Assembly: GCF_001544835.2 (NCBI RefSeq) | Contig: NZ_FCNX02000001.1 | Span: 496,001 to 560,000, forward strand | From: Caballeronia fortuita | Lineage (GTDB): Bacteria; Pseudomonadota; Gammaproteobacteria; Burkholderiales; Burkholderiaceae | Direction of reading: 5' to 3' | Length of the DNA stretch: 64,000 bases | Shown here: positions 45,985 through 53,719 of the stretch, piece after piece | Position numbering within the stretch: position 1 is the first letter of the stretch | Layout: each line of letters opens with the position of its first letter | The notes under the pieces: generated by a model | Databases searched by the model: none | The model's input: the letters and a program-made list of their open reading frames with translations, nothing else | Told to the model about the DNA's origin: nothing | Program-made: the position numbers and the translations under genes

Positions 45985-46508
45985 CTACACACTAGAGGAA
46001 GGCTCATCTCTGTCGGTGATTTCTGCTGCAGCGTCTTTTGAAATTGAACCCGAGCCCGACCGTCTCGGAAGCGTCGCAAGGCCGAGATAAGCCGCCGCAA
46101 GTCGTCGCAATTCGTCTTCGGAAGCGTCCTCTATCCCAATGAGCTGATTGCTTGCAGCACGATGCGATGAAAGGAGCTCGTTCAACTCCAAATGCAGGGC
46201 GACGCTGTCTTTGTTCTGGCTCTGCTGAATAAAAAAACCATTAGAAAAGTGACGACAGTGGTGCCTGTGTTGATGACTAGCTGCCAAGGGTCCGAGTAGT
46301 GAAACAACGGGCCGGTTACAACCCACGCAAGGACTGTCAGCACCGCCAAGCAAAATGCGGCTGGGGAACCGGCCCACCTTGTAACTAGGCTCGCGAATTT
46401 ATCGAAGGCCCGGGATAGCGGACGTCGATTTGCATAAGCAGGGCTAGCCGTGTCTGGAACCGTTTCGGGCTCGTCCACAGGCGAGCCAGAAGCTCTGGAG
46501 TTATCCAT
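45985..46508 (-). pseudogene. Low-affinity iron permease family protein, frameshifted (possible -1 slippage)
   Basis: From ATG 46508 the frame encodes FDKFASLVTRWAGSPAAFCL, AVLTVLAWVVTGPLF and WQLVINTGTTVVTFLMVFL, the core of the low-affinity iron permease family. The zero frame then ends at 46182. The -1 frame continues exactly where homologues do: IQQSQNKDSVALHLELNELL, then IGIEDASEDELRRLAAAYLG, ending at 45985. The switch falls on GUU-UUU-UUA (minus strand, around 46237-46230), so the joined product would be about 174 residues. It may be a pseudogene, a sequencing error in a seven-base run, or programmed frameshifting. Confidence 0.7.
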
Positions 46509-46950
46509 AATCTGCGCCCCTAAGCGCGTTTTCGTCTCTGGCAAGCCACATGCCAGTATGGCAGTAGTAAGGTGAACGGCGAAAGGGCACAGAATGAGTG
46601 CATGGGACAACTTCAAAAAGCAGCAGGAGGGTCACGAGGGTTTTGCCGGAGCTAGGTTAAGAAGGCGGCTTCAGGGCCGTCCTAAGGGGGCGCAAAGTTG
46701 TCGCAGCTTGAATAGTGCCTCTGGACAATGGTCCCTACGGCTTCCTGGCTTTCTTTTTGTAGCTTGCTTGGCCTTCTCCGTTACGGCTCATCGTAGTTCC
46801 TTCGATACACTGACCGGATTCGGCACGCTCAGCCACTTCCCAGCGCCATCCGTCGGGCGGCGTATTGGTCGGCTTTCGTACACGTTGCCGCGTTGTCTGC
46901 GGCGTAGGATTGCTTCGGTTACCTACCGTAAATTCCTTATTCTTCCCGAC

Positions 46951-47250
46951 ATGCCTAAGACCTCGTCCCGCCGACCCAAGGTTGTCCTCTTCCCGAATAA
47001 GCGGCTCGTCCCGGCCCAGGCTGGTGCCAGCCAGGATGACTACGCAATATACGCATCTTACCGGCCGCATGTCGGGGGCGTGTTCGTTGGAACTTTGAAA
47101 GTCGTCCGGCAAACTGATGGCAGGCTCTTGTACCCATACGACGGTGCCGAGCAACTGGGTCCTTGCCCATCAAAAGACGAGGCAACGAAACTAGCTGTTC
47201 AGCGCGGTGATGAGATAGTGCGCGCGGACCTGGAATGTCCTGAGCTGTAG
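46951..47250 (+). CDS. Small conserved protein, paralogue of the gene at 34299
   Basis: A 99-residue protein (MPKTSSRRPKVVLFPNKRLV) with YAIYASYRPHVGGVFVGTLK and GRLLYPYDGAEQLGP. About 60 percent of positions look identical to the protein at 34299 by eye. Arg-rich start, then an alpha/beta domain. Function unknown. ATG 46951 is set by alignment; a longer frame begins at 46594. Confidence 0.65.
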   Translation: MPKTSSRRPKVVLFPNKRLVPAQAGASQDDYAIYASYRPHVGGVFVGTLKVVRQTDGRLLYPYDGAEQLGPCPSKDEATKLAVQRGDEIVRADLECPEL

Positions 47251-47279
47251 CGCGAACGCGCTAGCAGCCTTGGTTCATT

Positions 47280-47555
47280 TCACGGCTGCTTGTCAGATGG
47301 TCCGCGTCTCGGCCGCTCCGCGGAAAGCTGTGTCGACAGTACCGGTCGCGCGTGTTGTTCTATCACCGTCGAGACCGCGCTCTTGAACACCATTTGGATG
47401 TCCGTCCCGGACCGGATGCTCAGCGAGAACTTGTCGAACGACGAGATGACACCGGACAGCTTGATACCATTTACGAGGAACACCCAGACCGGAGTCTGGT
47501 TCGAGACCAGTACGGTTAAGAAGTCGGACTGCAAGTCACCATCATCTCGGTCCAC
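47280..47555 (-). CDS. Divergent Hfq-like Sm protein
   Basis: A 91-residue protein with an Sm1 motif (VFLVNGIKLSGVISSFDKFS) and an Sm2 motif (IQMVFKSAVSTVIE). In canonical Hfq the Sm2 motif is YKHAISTV; here it is FKSAVSTV, so Tyr and His of the RNA-binding proximal site are replaced. The N-terminus LQSDFLT corresponds to LQDPFLN. It starts at GTG 47555 behind a strong AGGAGG. It probably forms a ring and binds RNA with altered preference; that is inference. Two tiny frames lie directly upstream. Confidence 0.8.
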   Translation of the reverse strand: MDRDDGDLQSDFLTVLVSNQTPVWVFLVNGIKLSGVISSFDKFSLSIRSGTDIQMVFKSAVSTVIEQHARPVLSTQLSAERPRRGPSDKQP

Positions 47556-47564
47556 GATGGCCTC

Positions 47565-47747
47565 CTACACGTGAAAGGGGTTCATGGACGAGCATCGGCG
47601 CGTCCGCAGGTCATGGAGAATCTCGGTCGCTGTCGGAAAGGCTATCCATCCGGTCCACCAGCAACTCGGCACGGCCCGCAATTGCACCTGCCACAACAGG
47701 TAAAGATGGTCGGGAGCGCTCCATTCCGCGGCAGTCGGCTCTTCCAT
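47565..47747 (-). CDS. Small ORF directly upstream of the Hfq-like gene
   Basis: A 60-residue frame (MEEPTAAEWSAPDHLYLLWQ) with a Trp-rich middle (CWWTGWIAFPTATEIL). Its TAG stop is the start of the TAGGAGG that serves the Hfq-like gene, and its ATG overlaps the stop of the preceding ORF (TGATG). This tight packing suggests translational coupling. No family is recognised. Confidence 0.4.
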   Translation of the reverse strand: MEEPTAAEWSAPDHLYLLWQVQLRAVPSCWWTGWIAFPTATEILHDLRTRRCSSMNPFHV

Positions 47748-47857
47748 CAGTTGCTCTGAACCAAGCTGTGCTCCATATCATGCGCGGTATTCGACAACAC
47801 GTCTTCTGAAGGTTCGGGGATTCCCAGATGGCTGTAACAGACGCCCCTACTCTCCAT
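47747..47857 (-). CDS. 36-residue ORF, first of a possible hfq-like operon
   Basis: MESRGVCYSHLGIPEPSEDV continues to a TGA whose A-T-G neighbour starts the next ORF (TGATG at 47749-47745). GAGCGGA lies upstream of ATG 47857. It could be a leader peptide or a small protein. Support is only frame, spacing and coupling. Confidence 0.35.
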   Translation of the reverse strand: MESRGVCYSHLGIPEPSEDVLSNTAHDMEHSLVQSN

Positions 47858-48081
47858 CGTCCGCTCACGAGAATACTTCCAGCACGGTGCGCCCGGGCGT
47901 TCAAAGGTCATACGGACCGGGCAGCAGGCGTCTTAGAGTCCTGAAAAACCTAGCGTCGCCCCGGAACAAGCAAGTCGGAGCGGCGGAGAAATTGGCGTTC
48001 GTCCAGTCGCTTGGTCGGCTCGAACCTTCCCGCCCGGGAGGCGACAGTTCGCTTTGCGGAAGCGCCATGGACTAACGACGC

Positions 48082-48408
48082 TTATGCCATCGCCCGGCAC
48101 TCTTTGGCGCACGCGCGGCACGCATCAGCGCATTGCTCGCAGTGCTCGTGCTCGTGCTTCTCGCACTCAGCAGCGCATGCTTCACATAGCGATGCGCAGA
48201 GCACACATATGTCCTTCACGTGTTGGCTGCCCCTGGCCATCGCTGCTGAAGCAAGACGGCAGACATCCGCACATTCCATGTCCTGCCTAACGCATTCGGC
48301 CATTTCAGCGACGTTGCTTTCAGACAGGCAGGCTGTTGCACAATGGTCGCATGCGGCGGCGCAAGCGTCGCATGCGTCAATACATGACTGATGCTGTAGG
48401 TGAGCCAT
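48082..48408 (-). CDS. Four-helix-bundle copper-storage protein (Csp3-like)
   Basis: A 108-residue protein with 19 cysteines, mostly spaced C-x2-C or C-x3-C within helices (SCIDACDACAAACDHCATAC; CVLCASLCEACAAECEKHEH). This is the pattern of Csp proteins, whose four-helix bundles store many Cu(I) ions in the core. With no signal peptide it should be a cytosolic Csp3-type store and buffer. AGGAGG lies six bases before ATG 48408; the frame to 48426 adds residues without support. No copper exporter is nearby. Confidence 0.9.
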   Translation of the reverse strand: MAHLQHQSCIDACDACAAACDHCATACLSESNVAEMAECVRQDMECADVCRLASAAMARGSQHVKDICVLCASLCEACAAECEKHEHEHCEQCADACRACAKECRAMA

Positions 48409-48593
48409 ATCGTCCTCCTTGAACATTGAACGCTGGATGAGCCAGCCCAGGAGTTACGCATTCAACGTGCCATGAGACAAAAACACGCCCGTACGTCGCG
48501 CGGGCAGAAAAGGCAGTCCCATTGTCACGCGACTAAACGCTACCGATTCACCATCAGGACCATCCGGGTGGACGAACAATGTGAAGGCGCTGA

Positions 48594-48818
48594 TTACGGT
48601 GTGCCTGGCAACGGACTTGAAACAAGAAGCGCCGCAGCGATGCGAACCGCCACCAGAACGATTGACCCGACATGCAACACCCGCGAAAAGCGCTTCAACG
48701 CGGGCTCAGTTGCACGCATGCTGTCTTGCTGGAGGGCGACCAGCAGCCGAGGCATTTCGAAGAATCGATTGTGGCCATCCAGAGCGGCCGCGACTAGGAC
48801 AAGGCCTAGCCTCCACAT
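48594..48818 (-). CDS. Possible small membrane protein
   Basis: A 74-residue frame (MWRLGLVLVAAALDGHNRFF) with two hydrophobic stretches, the second VLHVGSIVLVAVRIAAALLV. AGGGG lies eight bases before the ATG. The overlapping plus-strand frame looks less natural. No family is recognised; weak support. Confidence 0.35.
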   Translation of the reverse strand: MWRLGLVLVAAALDGHNRFFEMPRLLVALQQDSMRATEPALKRFSRVLHVGSIVLVAVRIAAALLVSSPLPGTP

Positions 48819-48838
48819 GAGAATCTGCCCCTAATCCG

Positions 48839-49144
48839 ATGCAACAAAGCCTGCGTGGGTGTCCACACTGCTCAAGCCGTTATATGCGCCGGTCGCGAAG
48901 AGGACGCTCGGGCCTGGTCATAACCGAGAACAATTCCACCAATCCTGTCGCTGAACGCGCGATAGTTAGCGAACTGAGCTATGGCCAGCAGATTGGTCGA
49001 AGTTCGGATGTCGTGGAAGCGGTCATCGAAAAAGCTCCGAGAGACGCAGAGGCGTTTGAAGCTTTCGCGAAGATGAGAAAGACTGCGAAGCGCTGCCGAC
49101 AGCATGCATCGACATCATGCCGAAAGGCAGCATGGAATGCCTAA
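48839..49144 (+). CDS. Possible small protein, start uncertain
   Basis: The middle of this frame reads VAERAIVSELSYGQQIGRSS, DVVEAVIEKAPRDAEAFEAF and AKMRKTAKR, which looks like a real helical protein. The first 25 residues are Arg-rich and the ATG at 48839 has no ribosome-binding site, so the true start or integrity is unclear. No family is recognised with confidence. Confidence 0.4.
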   Translation: MQQSLRGCPHCSSRYMRRSRRGRSGLVITENNSTNPVAERAIVSELSYGQQIGRSSDVVEAVIEKAPRDAEAFEAFAKMRKTAKRCRQHASTSCRKAAWNA

Positions 49145-49722
49145 CCGCAAGTCCATTGAAAGTGGTCAGCGACGCGAGCTATTCGTGCAGGAACGGTTAT
49201 CTGTAAGACGGCGTGGAAGTAGTGGTGCGGGTGGTAGCCCAACGAGTGCGAGCCGCAGCACTTTAGGCGGCGGCTCGCAGCGATACCTGGACCACTTGCC
49301 CCGGCAAAAACCGGGAACTTTGCCCTCAAGCGGGCTGGCTTCGCTTGCTCTATGATGAAACGCAGTTATCCGACTGACTCGTCGGTACCGTCATGCCCCT
49401 GACGACCGAATTTTCTGTTCACTTTCGCTATGCTTACCTCCCAAGAAGTTTTCCAACGTTTCCTCGCATCTGCGAGCTTCGAATTCGCTTGGGTGACTAC
49501 ACGCCGAAATCTCAGCGAATGGTTTTTCTCAGACCGAGCCATCGCACTGGCCTCAAGGATGGATGGGACGCGTCAACTTCGGTACGACGTCCAATAGTGA
49601 AGTCCTGCAGCTAAGCGTCGCATTCGATGGTATTGACGAACCAGAATTTAGTAACGACCAAAGCATGCGTCAATAAGCGTCGTGGAATAGTCGGTGCGCC
49701 CGTCTATAAATGCATTGATATG
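49145..49722. other. Intergenic stretch with an isolated hairpin
   Basis: About 580 bases. TGCGAGCCGC (49247-49256) pairs perfectly with GCGGCTCGCA (49270-49279) across 13 bases; a smaller CCCGG/CCGGG hairpin follows near 49303. No gene is supported. It could mark the end of the upstream transcript or a small RNA. Confidence 0.45.
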
Positions 49723-50106
49723 TCACTGGAGAGGCGGCGCCGCGCCGAACTTCTCCGCAAGCATTCGTTCGTAGACACCGAGGTGCAAGTCAACCTCCTC
49801 CTGAGCTACGGTCTGTACGAAGATGTTCACCTTTTCCGCCGGCAGCCCCATCACTGTAGCTACGGCTGCTTCGAGTTGCGGCGCGCAAATGCGGTCGTCG
49901 GGCAAGGTCGAACCGACTGTGATGTCGTAAGTTTTCTCTTCCCGAAGAACAATGTCGACGATGCGCGCCCGCGCACTCATGTTGTTATCGACCGCAAGCC
50001 GCGTCACCTCCGCGAGTTGGCGCATAGCTTCAGTTGGGAAGCCCTTGGCGGAACGCAGCCGAATGCGGTGCTTACCCATCGTGCGCCAGTCTGTGTCAAA
50101 TTCCAC
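49723..50106 (-). CDS. Hypothetical protein
   Basis: A 127-residue alpha/beta protein from GTG 50106, with AGGAGG six bases upstream. Segments include RQLAEVTRLAVDNNMSARAR, IVDIVLREEKTYDITVG and AAVATVMGLPAEKVNIFVQT. No family is recognised. The start region (AGGAGGACATCGTG) is almost the same as that of the Hfq-like gene at 47555. It is divergent from the Hsp20 pair. Confidence 0.65.
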   Translation of the reverse strand: MEFDTDWRTMGKHRIRLRSAKGFPTEAMRQLAEVTRLAVDNNMSARARIVDIVLREEKTYDITVGSTLPDDRICAPQLEAAVATVMGLPAEKVNIFVQTVAQEEVDLHLGVYERMLAEKFGAAPPLQ

Positions 50107-50338
50107 GATGTCCTCCTAGCCAGTACAAGTGCGCGGATGATATGGGCGACGAGTTGGCTTTCAAGCGAAGAAAATTGTGGTCCGGGCTCTTGAAAAGGCG
50201 TCGACCGTTACTATTTGCGCGTCGCAAGGCAGCCGCTCATCGCGCGCTGCGTGTTTCAACTTGATTGTCCGCGGCATTAGGGCAGCTGGGCTGATTCGCG
50301 TAAGCAGCTTCCCGCCGGCCGCGAGAGGAGAGCGAAAA

Positions 50339-50779
50339 ATGAGTGATGCATTCATTACACCCGACCTCTTCAGCGAACTGGACCGTCTGCAGCGTCAGAT
50401 GTCCAGCCTGTTTGGCGGGTTCCCGACCAGTCTTCGTTCGACACGTGCCGGAACGTTTCCGCAAATCAACGTCGGGTCGACTGAAGAGTCAGTCGAAATT
50501 GTGGCTTTCGCGCCTGGCTTGGATGTGAGTAAGCTCGATGTGTCAGTGGACAAAGGATTACTCACGATTGCCGGTGAACGAGCTACGGGCTACCAAAATC
50601 CGCCCGACGGTGTCCGACAGTATGCGCAGGAGCGCTTCAATGGGTCGTTCCGCCGCGTTATCGAACTCCCGCAGCAGGCGGACCCGGACAAGGTCCAAGC
50701 GAAGTATATCGATGGCTGTCTTCTGATTTCAGTTGGCAAGCGCGAGACCTCGAAGCCGCGCTCGATTACTGTTCAGTGA
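50339..50779 (+). CDS. Hsp20/alpha-crystallin small heat-shock protein 1
   Basis: A 146-residue small heat-shock protein. Residues about 45-140 are the alpha-crystallin domain (NVGSTEESVEIVAFAPGLDV; DKGLLTIAGERATGY; GSFRRVIELPQQADPDKVQA), ending KPRSITVQ. It binds unfolding proteins in the cytoplasm as an oligomer. GAGAGGAG precedes ATG 50339. The second Hsp20 gene follows 9 bases later, so they form an operon, a common arrangement. No clear heat-shock promoter was identified. Confidence 0.93.
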   Translation: MSDAFITPDLFSELDRLQRQMSSLFGGFPTSLRSTRAGTFPQINVGSTEESVEIVAFAPGLDVSKLDVSVDKGLLTIAGERATGYQNPPDGVRQYAQERFNGSFRRVIELPQQADPDKVQAKYIDGCLLISVGKRETSKPRSITVQ

Positions 50780-50788
50780 GGTGACACC

Positions 50789-51202
50789 ATGAGCGACAAC
50801 ACCAATACGCAAATCACCGAACGTGAACAAGGCGCCGTAACAGGCCCGGAGTCAACGGGTGCGCGTCGCAGGCAAACATTGGCGCCGAGCGTCGACATTG
50901 TGGAAGACCTTCACAAAGTGACGCTTTGGGCGGACTTGCCTGGCGTCTCACGAGAAAAGCTTGACGTGAAGGTCCATGACGGCAGTCTGACGATTGAGGC
51001 CGAATCGGTCGTTCCGGTGCCGGCAAACCTCCAGTTGGCCCATACAGAGGTTCGGGCACCATACTTCGCGCGAACCTTCACTGTCAGCGAGGACTTCGAC
51101 ACATCAAAGGTCGAAGCGTCACTGAAGGACGGTGTGCTGATACTCACCATACCGCGTCGCGAAGAAGCGAAGCCACGACGGATTGAGGTGTCGGTAGGCT
51201 AA
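50789..51202 (+). CDS. Hsp20/alpha-crystallin small heat-shock protein 2
   Basis: A 137-residue Hsp20 with a polar N-terminal arm (about 1-35) and an alpha-crystallin domain (about 36-130: VDIVEDLHKVTLWADLPGVS; VKVHDGSLTIEAES; YFARTFTVSEDFDTSKVEAS; GVLILTIPRREEAKPRRI). The arm differs from that of the partner at 50339, so mixed oligomers are plausible. It is cotranscribed with that gene. Confidence 0.93.
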   Translation: MSDNTNTQITEREQGAVTGPESTGARRRQTLAPSVDIVEDLHKVTLWADLPGVSREKLDVKVHDGSLTIEAESVVPVPANLQLAHTEVRAPYFARTFTVSEDFDTSKVEASLKDGVLILTIPRREEAKPRRIEVSVG

Positions 51203-51384
51203 TCCAGGGAGGGCGGAGCAGCGAGGCGTGGGCGTCGCTGCTCGACAATTCGAACGTCCAGCTGAACTGTAATTTTGGTCTTATTCGGTACTATCAGAGT
51301 GACGCGCTGCGATGGCCATGTGTCCGTTTCGTACGGCGCGGCGTTGAAGCTGCAGCTTGAGACAGGGTCAATCACGCTGAGCAA
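51199..51384 (-). CDS. Possible small protein
   Basis: A 61-residue frame from TTG 51384 (MLSVIDPVSSCSFNAAPYET) with a strand-rich middle (RVTLIVPNKTKITVQLDVRI). It overlaps the end of the Hsp20 gene by 4 bases on the other strand. The sequence looks protein-like but has no start signal. Weak support. Confidence 0.3.
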   Translation of the reverse strand: MLSVIDPVSSCSFNAAPYETDTWPSQRVTLIVPNKTKITVQLDVRIVEQRRPRLAAPPSLD

Positions 51385-51578
51385 AGGTTAGTTAAGAAGC
51401 GTTGCTGCAGTGGGACTGTCGCGAGAGAAGTGCCGTTAAAGTAATCGACGAGCGGCATGGAAGCGCGGCGCTCTTGTCGGCAGCCCACTTTGAAGATTCA
51501 ACGACAGCACGGTAAGTCCGATGCCGGAAACTCTCACCAGCAATCGAAGTCCCAGATTTCAAAACCGTGGAGGGCGCC

Positions 51579-51896
51579 ATGCTCGAACTTTCCGGTAACG
51601 CAGAGCTGCTCGTTGTTGATGTCGCGACGCAGGAGGAGGAGCGGCTCGTCCTGACTGAGAAGGACTTCCATCAAGAGAAGCGTTCCTTGCTTGAAGACGA
51701 TATCCTGCGCGAGGACGAAGAAGGCGAATTCGTTGCTGAGGCAAGTGCCTTGGGTTACGACTTCCGAGTAATCGCGACGCCACCGAACAACCTCCAAATC
51801 GAGGACGATGCCGAAGAAATCCGCGTCGAAGTCGTTGAGAACAATTTCGAGTTCATCGAGCCTTTCGCCGACGAGGAAGAGAGCGGCGAAGACTGA
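51579..51896 (+). CDS. Acidic hypothetical protein
   Basis: A 105-residue, Glu/Asp-rich protein from ATG 51579 with GGAGG upstream (MLELSGNAELLVVDVATQEE). The end is a strongly acidic stretch (FIEPFADEEESGED). No family is recognised. It lies after the Hsp20 pair by about 375 bases and may be separate. Confidence 0.6.
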   Translation: MLELSGNAELLVVDVATQEEERLVLTEKDFHQEKRSLLEDDILREDEEGEFVAEASALGYDFRVIATPPNNLQIEDDAEEIRVEVVENNFEFIEPFADEEESGED

Positions 51897-52377
51897 CACC
51901 TTGGGTTCCGGGGTCAAGTCGTCTGAAGGCCTTGACAAGGCCTAGGATGCGTCTTTCCGTTCGTAGGAAACGTTAAAGCGATTCGGCAGCCCAGCTGGCA
52001 CTCGCAAAGCTTGCGTTCGCCGAATTCCTACGGCCTTTCTGAACTAGCAGGTTCATCCGAACGCACCGGTGCTAACTAAGCTTGCAACGACTCCTCTTTT
52101 CAGTGAACTTAGTTGGTAAAGGGCCGCGTCCTCGTTGAGTAGACTTTCTCTTTTTTCAGTGGATGCTCTCTTATTGGAAGCTTCTTACGCCGATTCGCTG
52201 CGCAAGACGGCGCAATGTGCCACGTCCTTTATGAAATCGGGCCGACATTTCGGGCGGAGTTGAAAATGGCTTCCGCAGCCGACTCCACATTCGTTCAAAA
52301 ATCGCCCACTTGCAAACCTCCATTTGTAGTCGCCCGTGTGGCATAGTGCGTGCATGCAACCACGAATCGGGGAAGTC
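51897..52377. other. Intergenic stretch before the H-NS-like gene
   Basis: About 480 bases, visibly AT-richer from 52080 to 52180 with several T-runs. Such AT-rich DNA upstream of an H-NS gene may carry its promoter and an autoregulatory binding region, which is inference. No other gene is supported. Confidence 0.4.
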
Positions 52378-53415
52378 ATGCCTACGCTAAAGTCCATCCA
52401 AGCGAAGATTGCGAAGCTTCAAGCGGAAGCAGATGCAATCGTCAAGAAGCAGTCGACGAAGGTCATTTCCGAGATTCATGCTCTGATGGATGAGCATGGG
52501 ATTACGCTTGAGGACCTTGGCTCTCATTCAGGCAAGCGCGGTCGTACGGTTAGCGCAGCTGGCGCTTCCGCTAAGGCGAGTTCTTCGACTGCTAAATTCA
52601 TGGACCCAAAGTCAGGCGCGACGTGGAGCGGACACGGTCGCGCGCCCGGATGGATTGCTGGCGCGAAGAATCGCGATAAGTTCCTTATTGATGGCAACGC
52701 GACCAGCAGTCTGACCACCCAGAACAAAGCCTCTAAGAATGGCGCGAAGCTCGGCAATTACAAACGCGGTCCGCAGCCGGCTCTGTACCGCGAGCCAAAG
52801 TCGGGGGCGACATGGAGCGGTCGGGGCAAGGCGCCGGGCTGGCTTGCTGGCGCCAAGGACAGAAGGAAGTTTTTGATTGACGGCAATGCGGCAACAGCGC
52901 CGGCGGCCGACAAGAGTTCGGCGAAGCCCGCAGGCAACTACGTTCGCGGACCTCAACCTGCAAAATATCGTGACCCCAAAAGCGGCTCGGAGTGGAGCGG
53001 TCTTGGCAAGGCGCCGAGCTGGCTTGCTGGTGCGAAGGATAGGACCAAGTTTCTGATTGACGGCGCGGCGTCCACGGCGGCTGATGGGACCAAGAAACGC
53101 GCGCTGAAAGCAGTCGCGGCGAAGAAAGCAACCGCGAAGAAAACGACCGCGACTTCGACGGCAAAGAAGGGCGCTGCCAAGAAGGCGTCGGCGACGTCTG
53201 CGAAGACATCTGCAGGCAAGAGCGCTACTGCAAAGAAGTCGACGTCCGCAGCGAAGAAGGGACCGCAAACGGGGAGCAAGAAACCTCTGGCGAAGAAGGT
53301 TGTCGCCAAGAAGGCTAGTCGTGCATCGGCAGAGAAAGTTGCAGACTCGATGCCTCCGATGCCTCCGGTGCCTTCGACGAGCATGAGCGAGGTCGACGCG
53401 GTTGCTTCTACTTGA
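52378..53415 (+). CDS. H-NS-like protein with three DNA-binding domains and a histone-H1-like tail
   Basis: A 345-residue protein. Residues 1 to about 50 are the H-NS oligomerisation helix region (LKSIQAKIAKLQAEADAIVK). Three copies of the C-terminal H-NS DNA-binding motif follow at about 76-106, 139-169 and 199-229, each of the form DPKSGATWSGxGxAPxWxAG and then AK(N/D)RxKFLIDG. The loop that inserts into the AT minor groove is present in all three. Residues about 238-330 are a Lys/Ala/Ser/Thr-rich tail with repeated AKK. Usual H-NS proteins have one such domain and about 100-135 residues. GGGGAAG precedes ATG 52378. Confidence 0.88.
   Translation: MPTLKSIQAKIAKLQAEADAIVKKQSTKVISEIHALMDEHGITLEDLGSHSGKRGRTVSAAGASAKASSSTAKFMDPKSGATWSGHGRAPGWIAGAKNRDKFLIDGNATSSLTTQNKASKNGAKLGNYKRGPQPALYREPKSGATWSGRGKAPGWLAGAKDRRKFLIDGNAATAPAADKSSAKPAGNYVRGPQPAKYRDPKSGSEWSGLGKAPSWLAGAKDRTKFLIDGAASTAADGTKKRALKAVAAKKATAKKTTATSTAKKGAAKKASATSAKTSAGKSATAKKSTSAAKKGPQTGSKKPLAKKVVAKKASRASAEKVADSMPPMPPVPSTSMSEVDAVAST
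52594..53067 (+). repeat. Three internal repeats encoding H-NS DNA-binding domains
   Basis: Units of roughly 95 bases recur with a spacing of about 180-190 bases inside the H-NS-like gene. Units 2 and 3 also share the preceding linker (NYKRGPQPALYR and NYVRGPQPAKYR), so the last duplication probably involved domain plus linker. Confidence 0.8.
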
Positions 53416-53446
53416 AGGCGCCTGCACTCTGCACCATAGAGGCCGA

Positions 53447-53468
53447 CTGACGAAAATCGGCTGAAGTC
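53447..53468. repeat. 22-bp intergenic repeat, copy 2
   Basis: CTGACGAAAATCGGCTGAAG followed by TC matches 44642-44663 with one mismatch. It lies 32 bases after the H-NS-like gene. Confidence 0.6.
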
Positions 53469-53719
53469 CGTGAGCTCACCGTGCCGAGTGGTCTTTGACC
53501 ACATGGCGCGGTTGCCGCAAGCGGCGTAACGGAGCGATGCCTACAACGTCATTCGTGCGATGCTGGGCGCACTTGGGTGAAGGTGTCCGCCGCGTACCTG
53601 ACTACAAAGGTTGGACCGCCGAGCTACGAAGCGCGACGAAAATGGCTCGGTCGTACGTCGCGGCGGCCCCCAACCGGGTCGTTTCGGGGCAATGATTGGT
53701 TGCATCCAACCGAGATGTC

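Noticed and set aside
47330-47345. CTGTGTCGACAG resembling an SOS box
   Set aside because: The spacer is 4 bases rather than 8 and it lies within the end of the Hfq-like gene.
50180-50225. Possible heat-shock sigma-32 promoter before the Hsp20 pair (CTTGAAA)
   Set aside because: No matching CCCCAT-type -10 element at the right distance.
53495-53695. 66-codon frame before the glycosylase-like gene
   Set aside because: Arg/Trp-rich without a start signal; it looks like chance.
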